This document shows, piece after piece, positions 48,201 through 57,100 of a stretch of 64,000 nucleotides of DNA (positions within the stretch are counted from its first letter, which is position 1; every line of letters starts with the position of its first letter). The notes beneath the pieces were generated by a model that worked only from the letters and a program-made list of their open reading frames with translations, was not told the origin of the DNA and searched no databases. The stretch comes from Platynereis dumerilii (lineage: Eukaryota > Annelida > Polychaeta > Phyllodocida > Nereididae). The stretch is taken from the NCBI GenBank assembly GCA_026936325.1, contig JAPTHN010000008.1:23272703-23336702 (forward strand), read 5' to 3'. Both the position numbers and the translations under genes were made by a program.

Positions 48201-51200
48201 GATTTAGAATCAGGATTTAGAATCAGGATTTAGAATCGGGATTTAGAATCGGGATTTAGAATCAGGATTTAGAATCAGGATTTAGAATCAAATGTTCGTT
48301 TGATATTGCAGCTTGATATCACAAATTATGTTATCGGCATGTATGGTGTCAACTAAGCTTACATTTGATACGAAGTAAGTTTGATGCTGTTTGTAAGTCA
48401 GCAATTAAAATAGACATTAGCTTGAGAGAAGACAAAGAAAATATATACAAACTCTACATTGAGTTACACCCATTCCATGCACACAAAAAAGCTAATTTTG
48501 AACGTTCAAAATGACACAAACATTACAAACATTGCTATGTATACATCGTATATTTGCAGTAGATATATGACAAAACAGTAAAAGTATCAAGATGAAGTTG
48601 GTTGTCTGTTTGTTGATGATATTTTGTTTCGTATCATCAACAACTGAGATGCATCAGATCTTGTGTACGCTGCACCATGTATATCAGAACAGATCTCCTT
48701 CTCAAGCTTCATACTTTGTCGAGTCGAAACAGGTGGAGTCATGCTGTTTGTGCCTATTGAGAACTACTCTACATTTGCGTATCACAATGTATCGGTGTGT
48801 ACCCAATCAGCTTGTAAATTGCATTTGTCACTGAAGCAACATCTGATGCTCTCTGATTTTCTGAATGCTCTCTGATATCTTACGATGCTCTTCGAGGGTC
48901 TCTTATGCTCTTCGATGTCCTGAGATAATCTCTATGGCACTCTCTGTTCCCAAAATAGTACAATGACAATTGTTGCTAATCTGGGTTGTCCGGTCAGGAA
49001 TAAGTCTGTTCATAAGATTTCCGGAGGTATCATTTGGAGCATATTGTCTGGCAATATGATACTGCTTCAGAAAGGATATCAGAAGTTGTATTTCTGACTT
49101 CACAACACACTTGGATTACGGACCAATCAGTATAGTAATAGCCTGAATACTATTGAATACGTCTGGGTTATTTGGGGACTTGGCATATCCTACTTTAGAC
49201 AAGTTAACTGCCATTCAGATACCACCAGAAATAGTTGAATGATTATGAAGCTGAAAATATGATGAATGCATTTGGAAATATTCAGCTTTAGTATCAGTGT
49301 CAGGAATAGTACACTAATTGCCCATAAATTTTCTAATAATAATTGATGCAGGTTTACTTCAAACCTACCATTCTTTCTGGACTGACTCAAGTTCCATCAT
49401 GTTTCATCATGATCTATTTCTGGTTTGCACTGTGTTGCCTAATTAGGATAAGAGAAAGACACAGTAATAAGGAGAAGGATTATGCACACTAGCACCCGAT
49501 ATAGGTCCAGGTGACCCGACCAGAGCAGGAATCAAATCCAGGATCGAGCAATCACAAGCCAAGAGCATTACCAACTGAGCCAGCACCCACAAGAACTAGC
49601 AGTGGAGCAAATCCTGTATTTGGAAACAAGCTCTATTTCAAGTTCTCCAGCCTGTTATGGATGGTTTTCGCATGGTCATTCACAGATATTGAATGCCTGC
49701 AGTGCGCACTAATCAGTGTGTGTACACAGAGGAAATCTGACGTTCCCAGAGAAATCACACATGCTGCAAACGTTGTGCATACAGGACGAAGGAAGATGGG
49801 TAGATTCTAGTAAAGTTTTTTTTGTGATTGAGCCCAGTTTGATAGACTTCGGGTATGAAGGAGCAAGAGTACATTGCATTACGGAGGGAATCCAGGCACT
49901 GTTACAATGGATGGACGGACGGATGGATGATTGGGGCTTGAAGTCCTGTGTTTACGCACCTTTGGTAGGACATGGTAATGAGTTGAAGGATGATTGAGAT
50001 AGTCACTTAACATAGATCCAGGTGACTCAGGTAGAGCTACCTACTAAGCTAGAACCCATCCGTGCATAAGATATCAGAGATCAAGTCGAAAATGTTTTAG
50101 ATGAAGCAGGGAATCCATACTCTGTATTGGGAAACCGTTCCACTACAACAATTTAACAGCAATTAAGAATAGTATTCACATGTTTTACGATGCATCGATC
50201 AGCAGAGGAAATCGCACATTCTCAGAAAATCACACATCCAGCAAACAGGTCTAAAGATTGAAAGAGACTCTCTTGAGTCCAGCAATGTTTCTTGCGAACA
50301 GGTCCAGCTTTAACAGACACCCCACCCAGCATGAACTATCCAGAACATTGAACAAGCAAGACTCCAGGAACGCACCCCTACACTCGAAAATCCAGCACTG
50401 CAACACCCCTATTGTGACTGATCGATTGGCGGACTGCGACCGGATGAAAGAAGCAATGTTCCCACATGCAAAGTGTTGATTCTGCTCAAGCAGAGCTCCC
50501 GAGCAAAGAAATGACCAAAGCAAAACAGCGAAGTTGCCGCCGAGACAGAATTGATCAACCTCACAATCATGTGTTTGCACTTAGCCCTGGCTCCTGAGAG
50601 TCTTGTGTCTTGTGAGAATGTTCTTTTATATATTTAACTATAACATAATGAAAGATGGATAAATGGATGGATCATTGAGGCTTCACGTCCTGTATTCATG
50701 CACTCAATAGGCCAATCAGAACAGTACAGGGACACAGCAATGAGGCGAAGGATGACTGAAACCGCTGTCCAACAACCGTACTCAGTGGTGCAGCAGTGCC
50801 GGCAAAAGCATGAATCGATCCCAGGACTCAACTATTGAGAGCTCAGAGGAGTTGCTAAAGGCTACAAAGCAAAGAAATACACTGAAGTCGTCTTTCCATC
50901 TTGTGTTATCACTTAATTTGCCTGTAAAATGACAGAATCAAACATTTGACATGTCTTTTTAACTTATAATTTTAAAGGATTTACGCATCAATGTCTCTTT
51001 TAAATGATAAATTCTCAAGGTTAACACATGTATAGTTATTCTTGTTTGAGACACACATGTTCACTCAGTGACCCTAAACACTTCTATTGCCTTATTGATC
51101 AGAAATGAGCAATTCCAACAAAACTATTGACATAAGTCACATTACTATAGCAAAAAGCTATGATTGATCTAAACGCACTTATCTTTGGGGATTTTTATAG

Positions 51201-54119
51201 GGATGTTCTTTTACTTTGCAAGTTTAATGAATCGCCAGTAGGAGTAATCTATCTTTGATACTTTACTCAAGGGCTGGGCCATTTCATATGTGCTTGATCA
51301 TAGCAATATGTTTTTTGGGGACCATCTTGTAATGGTGGCTTATTCTGGAAATGGATGGCTTCTCCTCCGCAGGAAATTGATGTTCCACTTTTTAACATAC
51401 TGCTATGATACATAGACGATATATAGACGATGCATAAAAGATAGACGATATGCAGCAACACATAACAAGGACCGTGTGTGACTAAGAATGTATTGTATAT
51501 ATAGTTTCATTATGGGACTTCAGGGTGTCCTGTAGGTTTAACAAATGTGGATTCTATTGGTCCTTCAATTATAAGATAAGAATAGTATTAAGATAGCTCT
51601 AAAATTAGCAGTATCACTACACTGTCTAGAAGTATCCGACAAAAATTGTGCATGGGCACAAATTTTCTGATTTGTTGTTGAAGGAAAGTGTCAACATATT
51701 CTTGATTTTTAACTTTTAACAGAACTTAAGTACTGTCTTTTGCTGCAAGTTGGCAAGACAAGGGTGACAGACCGCAACAAAGAAAGCAGCAGGTTATGAT
51801 GAGATTCCTGCAAGTTTTGTGAAAAAGATTAGCATCAAATTAGTAAAGCCCCTAACACAACTTATGAATAGGTGTATACTAGAGGGGACCTTCCCAAACA
51901 AAATGAAAAAGGCAAATATAACACCCCTTTTTAAGAAGAAGGACAAACTGAACAAGGACAACTATAGATCGGTCAATTTGTTACCAATACTTTCCAAGAT
52001 AATGGAACGTGCTTTGTATGATCAGGTTTATCAATACATTAACTCAATGTTTCATTCATACTTGTCAGGTTTCAGGAAAGGGTACAGTTGTCAAGATGTC
52101 CTTCTCAGGATGACAGAGGACATCAGACAATCACTTGATAGGGGCCTCACAATAGGCATAATTGCAATTGATCTATCAAAGGCTTTTGATTGTATGCCAC
52201 ATGGCCTATTACTGGCAAAGCTGTCAGCTTATGGATTCGACATAGACTCGTGCCAACTTATGCAATCATATTTAATGAGTAGACAACAAAGAGTGAAAAT
52301 AGGTGAAACATTCTCAGATTGGGTCAATAATATCAAGGGTGTCCCACACGGCTCCATCTTAGGCCTTCTGTTATTCAATATATTCATCAATGATTTCTTG
52401 AGTGAAAAATTCAATAGCAAGACATACAACTATGCTGATGATAACTCACTGATTAGTGCTGAAACTGATCTTATAACTCTTAAAGACAAATTATCTGATG
52501 ACTGTAAAACTGCTATGGAATGGTTCAGGCAAAACAATATGAAAGCAAATGCCAGCAAATTCCAATTGATGTACTTGGATAGGAACAATGAAGTCTCTGA
52601 TGGCACAATTGTGTTGGATAATGCTGAAATTCAGGCTTCAAATAGCATAAATATATTGGGGGTCGAATTAGACAAATGTCTAAAATACACCCCTCATATC
52701 GATGAATTATGCTGTCAAACAGGGAAGCAGATAAATGCACTGAAAAGAATAAAGCATCACTTAGAAAAGGACTCTAAAATGACAATTTATAACAGCTATA
52801 TTAACTGTAATTTTAACTACTGTTCTGTTGTATGGTTGTTTGCCAATAAATCAAGTTTAGATAAGTTAGAGAGAATGAACAAGAGAGCTTTAAGATTTGT
52901 GACGAATAAAGGTCATTTGAGTTATGAGGAAATATGTATACAAGAAAAGCAACTAAGTATATACAAAAGGTGTATCAAGAACATGGCTGTTCAAATTTAT
53001 AAGGTAAAGCATGGTATTGCACCTGATTATATAACTGAACTATTCAGTGTTCAGGACTCAGGATATATAATGAGAGACAACCAACGTATGGTGCTACCAG
53101 AGTTTAATACTATTACATTTGGTAAAAATAGTTTCAGCTATCTAGGAGCAAAAATATGGAATAACATTCCAGTAACTTTAAAAAATAGTGTCTCACTCAG
53201 CACCTTCAAGAAGGGTGTCACAGCATGGCTGTTGACGTGCGAAGACAATGCTATAAGCCTATGAGAGTCTGGCTTCACACAGTTTATTCATATTATTTAA
53301 TTTGTTTTTCAGAGCCACAGACACTCCAAAGAGTGTAAAGAGCTCGGATTTCTCCATGGATTAAAACCCCCTTGTTGTTACCAAAGGGATGAGGATTACT
53401 CCGTTGTATTAATATGGACTATGTTTCAATTTTGCTTTAATTTGGACTCTTCTTGAATATTGAAACGGATATATATTTAATTGAAATCAACGGAACTTTT
53501 TATATGGACACTACTTCAATTTCATTTGAATTTGGACTCTTTTTTTTATTGAATTTGGACTCTTTTTTATTTTTTCATTAACTCTATAAACGTGTATATT
53601 TTCATAATTAGTCGTACAGAAGTCTTGAACTTATGATATACGATTGTATCTGATTGAATACGACATTAAATAAAGCTTTACATACATTTACATACATACA
53701 AGGGTGACAGAGCGCATATAATATTGACCACGAGGTCCTAAAATGTGCTTTTAAAGCAATACCAATTAAATAATTCAGTAAACTTGTATGTGAATTAGCA
53801 GGGCTCTACAGAAAACATGTTGAGGCAAGACTTTTGACTTTCTGAGTTTTTGTGACAAACAAGCCAACTTTTCTCTGTATTCTTTTTAAATGCAACTTAA
53901 AAAGGGAGGATAAAACATCTTTTGAAGAACATGATTTTATACATCTCCTTGGACATTGGAGATTAACAGATACATTTTCCAGACATTCAAACAAATTATA
54001 TGATATAACTTACCACCAGATGGCGATGATGATGACGAATCCTGTCTTGACACCAGGGGAGGAGTGCCCTTGTCTCGTTGCTGGTCGGAGTGGTGCCTCT
54101 TCCGTTCATCACCTTGGTT
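36154..54119 (-). CDS. TNIK/MINK1/MAP4K4: Misshapen-type Ste20 kinase (MAP4K4/TNIK/MINK1), 3' part: linker end and CNH domain
   Basis: Ten minus-strand exons (54119-54014, 44342-44230, 43456-43195, 42693-42470, 42211-42145, 41753-41653, 41220-41071, 37542-37383, 36962-36823, 36237-36154) join with matching phases into 468 codons plus a stop. The first two exons encode Ser/Pro-rich linker ending [17 protein letters not shown]. The rest gives [99 protein letters not shown] and the C-terminus [13 protein letters not shown]. This is an almost residue-for-residue CNH domain of the MAP4K4/TNIK/MINK/Msn family, whose members are Ste20-like kinases acting in JNK, Hippo and cytoskeletal signalling; CNH binds small GTPases and partners. 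The kinase domain and more linker must lie right of 54119. Which paralogue it is cannot be decided; it may be the single invertebrate Msn. Confidence 0.95.
36287..36478 (-). mobile_element. tRNA-derived SINE copy 1 (minus strand)
   Basis: Belongs to the SINE family best seen at 43983. The B box GGTTCGAATCC, a TGGGCTGCCAATCGCTGGG head and the GACGTAAAGCCC 3' end are all present. It lies in the last MAP4K intron (36238-36822). Confidence 0.8.
36823..36962 (-). CDS. MAP4K CNH exon
   Basis: Encodes [20 protein letters not shown] through [19 protein letters not shown] and ERNDK. Enters in phase 1 and exits at AAG/GTAGGA. Confidence 0.93.
37383..37542 (-). CDS. MAP4K CNH exon
   Basis: Encodes [39 protein letters not shown] and [10 protein letters not shown]. 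Donor GTAAGG. Confidence 0.93.
37543..41070 (-). other. MAP4K intron (3.5 kb)
   Basis: No exon or recognisable transposon was seen. A short cluster of TGATATGGGACA-type repeats lies at 40500-40620. The remainder is AT-rich unique-looking sequence. Confidence 0.45.
41071..41220 (-). CDS. MAP4K CNH exon
   Basis: Encodes [39 protein letters not shown] and [11 protein letters not shown]. Exactly 50 codons, phase 0 at both ends, donor GTAAGT. Confidence 0.93.
41653..41753 (-). CDS. MAP4K CNH exon
   Basis: Encodes [20 protein letters not shown] and [13 protein letters not shown]. Phase 1 in, phase 0 out (donor GTAGGT). Confidence 0.93.
42145..42211 (-). CDS. MAP4K CNH mini-exon (67 nt)
   Basis: Encodes [20 protein letters not shown] and KI. 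This corresponds to the vertebrate segment KKQGWTTVGDLEGCVHYKV. Phase 0 in, phase 1 out. Confidence 0.92.
42470..42693 (-). CDS. MAP4K CNH exon
   Basis: Encodes [58 protein letters not shown] and [16 protein letters not shown]. Donor GTATGT. Confidence 0.94.
43195..43456 (-). CDS. MAP4K exon, linker end and CNH start
   Basis: Encodes [20 protein letters not shown], a Ser/Arg-rich linker, then [20 protein letters not shown] and [14 protein letters not shown]. The last phrase is the family hallmark at the start of CNH. Confidence 0.93.
43983..44190 (-). mobile_element. tRNA-derived SINE copy 2, best-preserved (minus strand)
   Basis: Read on the minus strand, the head is GGGAGGGTTGGTCTAGCGGT, AGCGTGCTGGGCTGCCAATC, then B box GGTTCGAATCC. 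A body of about 130 bp follows, ending in GATGTAAAGCCCAAATCATC and an (ATCC)n tail. A and B boxes at tRNA spacing make this a tRNA-derived SINE of about 200 bp. The ATCC tail suggests mobilisation by a LINE with a short-repeat 3' end. Confidence 0.88.
44230..44342 (-). CDS. MAP4K linker exon
   Basis: The frame [37 protein letters not shown] is fixed by the phase of both neighbours; VLPDLL is typical of this linker. A second frame through the exon is also open but does not join the neighbours. Confidence 0.82.
44493..44590 (-). mobile_element. SINE copy 3, 3' part only
   Basis: Contains the ATGATTTGGGC..CATCCTGTATTCATGCAC and GGCTAATTAGGA segments of the 43983 family without the tRNA-like head. 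Confidence 0.65.
44665..44850 (-). mobile_element. SINE copy 4 (minus strand)
   Basis: Full-length but diverged member of the 43983 family; the B-box region reads GGTTTGAATCC on the minus strand. Confidence 0.75.
45635..45843 (-). mobile_element. SINE copy 5 (minus strand)
   Basis: Full-length member with intact A and B box regions and a (CATC/CGTC)n tail. It sits between two copies of a 145-bp flank (45491-45636 and 45845-45990). Confidence 0.82.
45995..46138 (-). mobile_element. SINE copy 6, variant head (minus strand)
   Basis: Shares GCAATGAGGCGAA..GATTGAAACTGC with the family, but the tRNA-like head (AGTTGGTAACTCTCTGGC, B box GGTTCGATTCC) differs, suggesting a subfamily. The 3' tail is missing. 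Confidence 0.7.
46862..47060 (-). mobile_element. SINE copy 7 (minus strand)
   Basis: Carries the GGATGGATAGATGATTGGGC tail, the GGACACAGCA body and B box GGTTCAATTCC on the minus strand. The head is degenerate. Confidence 0.75.
48149..48290. repeat. 13-bp tandem repeat, about 11 copies
   Basis: The unit is GATTTAGAATCAG, with a few CAC, CGG and CAA endings. It lies in the 9.7-kb MAP4K intron. Confidence 0.93.
49410..49595 (-). mobile_element. SINE copy 8, variant head (minus strand)
   Basis: Diverged member. It carries ATAGGTCCAGGTGACC and a head like that of copy 6 (CAGTTGGTAA, GATCCTGG). Confidence 0.65.
49905..50065 (-). mobile_element. SINE copy 9, partial (minus strand)
   Basis: The tail GGATGGACGGACGGATGG and the body segments GGGGCTTGAAGTCCTGTG and GAAGGATGATTGAGA are present. 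The head is shortened. Confidence 0.65.
50648..50850 (-). mobile_element. SINE copy 10 (minus strand)
   Basis: The tail GATGGATAAATGGATGG, CACGTCCTGTATTCATGCAC and GAGGCGAAGGATGACTG are present; the head is diverged. Confidence 0.7.
51772..53697 (+). mobile_element. 5'-truncated LINE copy with 14-bp target duplication
   Basis: An exact 14-bp direct repeat, ACAAGGGTGACAGA, flanks the insertion (51758-51771 and 53698-53711). The 3' end is a short ACAT-type tail. The insert lies in the 9.7-kb MAP4K intron in antisense orientation to the gene. Exact target duplications and an unbroken frame indicate a recent insertion. Confidence 0.9.
51819..53264 (+). CDS. LINE reverse transcriptase, C-terminal 481 residues
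   Basis: The open frame starts inside the RT domain: [79 protein letters not shown] and the catalytic YADDNSLIS (about residues 207-215), then the thumb and a C-terminal region ending [10 protein letters not shown]. The endonuclease and N-terminal ORF are absent through 5' truncation, so the copy cannot be autonomous. The sequence fits the CR1/Rex/Jockey-like assemblage; the clade is not resolved by eye. The YADD pair supplies two of the three catalytic aspartates, and the AIDLSKAFD motif supplies the first. Confidence 0.9.
   Translation: MKKISIKLVKPLTQLMNRCILEGTFPNKMKKANITPLFKKKDKLNKDNYRSVNLLPILSKIMERALYDQVYQYINSMFHSYLSGFRKGYSCQDVLLRMTEDIRQSLDRGLTIGIIAIDLSKAFDCMPHGLLLAKLSAYGFDIDSCQLMQSYLMSRQQRVKIGETFSDWVNNIKGVPHGSILGLLLFNIFINDFLSEKFNSKTYNYADDNSLISAETDLITLKDKLSDDCKTAMEWFRQNNMKANASKFQLMYLDRNNEVSDGTIVLDNAEIQASNSINILGVELDKCLKYTPHIDELCCQTGKQINALKRIKHHLEKDSKMTIYNSYINCNFNYCSVVWLFANKSSLDKLERMNKRALRFVTNKGHLSYEEICIQEKQLSIYKRCIKNMAVQIYKVKHGIAPDYITELFSVQDSGYIMRDNQRMVLPEFNTITFGKNSFSYLGAKIWNNIPVTLKNSVSLSTFKKGVTAWLLTCEDNAISL
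54014..54119 (-). CDS. MAP4K linker exon
   Basis: Encodes [35 protein letters not shown]. Ends in phase 1 at GTG/GTAAG, which joins the exon at 44342 (G+GA makes a Gly codon) across a 9.7-kb intron. Optional exons between them cannot be excluded. Confidence 0.8.
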
Positions 54120-57100
54120 CTGTAACGAGAAGAATAAACAGATATTTAATGATAAATTTAGAAACAAAGTTGCTTGGAAAGAAAAAAGAGAATTAGTTGA
54201 TAACATTCATCAGAAAACACTCCAACGTATTCAAACATTGACAAAAGGAAATCAGGAACAATCCCTTTCTACAAAAACGTTTACATGAAAACAGAAAAGG
54301 AAACAACAACATCCAAAAAAACATACATATATACTGAAATTGTTATCAAATTCAGCGAGTCTGTCCAACACAGTTTAATTCAAAACCTGTGCAATATCTA
54401 GTATATTCACCAATTCTACTGCATGGTACATAACTAACACAATTACATCATAATCTGATCCACCTTCTATCCTAAATCCTGACCTAACTCTTGCAGCATA
54501 ATTTATAATAGACATTTATATCACCTTGAAATAATTGTATAATCATACACTCCATATCCTTTCATTTAATGAACCTCTGGTAAGTAATTTCTAAATATTT
54601 GGCCTATATTTCACCAATACAAGAACCCGAATGAAGCAGATAATAGCGGGCAAAACCCATGATTTGTCCAGAATCCTAATAATACAACAGACACGATTGA
54701 TAGGCCTATAAATAATAGGAAATGGCTATAATAATGGCTATAATAATGGGCAGAAGCCTTGAAGATGGCTTGGGTAATGACAACCTTGGTTTGAGGAATG
54801 GCGGGCTGGGTCGTGACACACTGCGACACTTTGTGACACACTGCGACTCGGAGAGACATTATGCGACGCTGAGTGACAAAGTGTAACACCCAGTGTGACG
54901 GAGCATAACACAGTGATGTCACCATGTTGAGGTGGGGAAAAGGGCAGTCCGAAGGGGGTGAGAAGGTATATTGAAGGGTTGTCGAGACTTGTTGCAGAGC
55001 ATTGAAGACCCAGGAGATTATCAGGAGTCTCAGGACCTCAGGGTGGTTATGGGCCACTGAATTCATCATGGACCTTCAGGGGTGAGGCAATTGTCCTCAC
55101 AGGAGTACTCTGTGGAGTTTGGAAGGAATGCTACAATGCAGTGTTTCTCTGCGACAATTTTTGAAATGTGTTTCTACTAACAATGTGAGACTCGTGGACA
55201 CACTACAAGAGAATCAGTGAATCACCCTGTTGCTTGGTTGCTCAGTGACTCTCAGACAATGTGTGGTGCTCCAAGATGCATTGCCATCGATGCTCAGTGA
55301 CACCAGAATAATGTGATGACCCACAACCCAAGCTGAGGCTCGCGATCACAGGGCTCAATCACAATCCATGTTATGTGAAGCACGACAGCCAGTCCCCGCC
55401 TCCTCGACAAAGCTATCAAGATGGACTGATGCTCATTGACAAAACCTTAAAGCGTCAGTGTGACAGTTTAAAATTAAAGTTATCAAGTGTCAAAGACCAT
55501 AGCAAATTGTTTTAAAAAAGTAGGCTACAGCACCAAAAAGTGTCCCTGATCACCACAGTGTCCAAGAGCATCTCATGGTATCAATGAGCATGCAAGGGAG
55601 CATAGTGAGTGTCCAAGAGCATAGGAGCATTCTCCTGATCATCACAAAATGTCACAAGAGATGCACTAAGGCTCCTTAAGGGTGACCTTTTCTGAGACTA
55701 TAAGACACCACTAACGCACACTACAGCACGAGGCCGGAATTCTTAAGCGGCACAATCCCTGGGTTACTAGTAGGTAATCGCCCTTTCCTGCTAATCCCAC
55801 GCGACCTTATTTGTCCAACTACTGATCCCGCCACCAACCTTCACCCCATTTCACCCCATTTTTCGGCCTCTGACCCAGTTGACAACCTTCGTTAGATCTA
55901 CCCACACTGTTGCCATGGTAACATGTCAATAACTCCAAAAGGATTTATTATTGCATCTTTCGGGTATTCTCTGGTATTCTCCAATATTCATCCGAAATGG
56001 CAACCCCACGACCTCACAATGACAATGCATTGCGGACCATGCACTTAATCATTTCCCATATTACTACTATTAGTATGGAGAATTTGTAGGTGCTCCATCT
56101 ATTAGGAAACTAATAAGATAGCTATGTTTGTAACACTACCTGGTATTAAGATTAATGGGTATTATAGGTTTAAGATAAATGAGGTTTAAAGAAACGTACA
56201 ATGCATTCCATCGGAGAAGAAAATTAATGGTAGCAGTACCACAAAGATGGTAATAATTGAATTGCACAACTCAATGGAGGAAATACAATCTTTCAAAAGC
56301 TTATAATGCCATTATTGGAAAGACTATGCAAGGAACTGAAAAAAGGTAGAGTATTGTAGCTTTATATCCTGTATTTTGCACTCAGTAGGCTAATTAGTTC
56401 AGGATGACATAGCAGTGAGGTGAAGAATGATTGGTCAAGGCGAAAGGGCCCAGCAATTGGAAGCAAAGAATAACGCCAATTGAGCTAACATATATGTTTT
56501 CGGACATAAAATTTTGAATAAAATGGTGTTGTTTAGCTAACTTAAGCAGTATGGCCATTTTCAACTATTAGCAGATTAGCTAATCAAGTTTCTAATTAAT
56601 AAACTTTCTTCAGGCGCCATTGTTTACTGACCAATAAAACCAACAACCAAATGATGAATAATTAGTTGAATATCACTTGAATATGCATGTTACACAATGT
56701 TAACTAACCAAACATTGGAGAAACTTGAGACGTCGCAAATGACATTCGAACGATGTTGACCGTCTACGGTCTGCCAAAAAGTATTGTTCCGATTAATTCA
56801 AGAATATCAAATAACATCATAATGCACACTAGCAAACTGCTCTGATGATAATGTCTTCGCAAACACATTGATGGCAGAGCAAATAACTAAATGATGGTTG
56901 CACCATAGCATGAATCTAATATTTGAGACCGTATTAATTTTCCGCAGATGCCACTAATTGCCGTCAGCAATTGCCAACAGAAATTAATTCTCGCCGACGT
57001 CATTAGTTCCCAGTTACAGCAATTAATCTTTAGTCTCTAGTGAATGACACCCACATAGTCTGATGTCGTCTCATATATTTGATGATCTGCAGGTCAGATC

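Noticed and set aside
48149-48290. CRISPR-like array
   Set aside because: The 13-bp units are directly adjacent with no spacers; this is a plain tandem repeat in a eukaryotic intron.
50251-50580. 109-residue minus-strand frame in the large MAP4K intron, considered as an optional exon
   Set aside because: Composition (Cys/Leu-rich) is unlike the linker, and no splice sites of the needed phase were seen.
43983-50850. tRNA genes (A and B boxes at good spacing)
   Set aside because: The heads are followed by SINE bodies and repeated many times, and lack a complete cloverleaf; they are SINE promoters.
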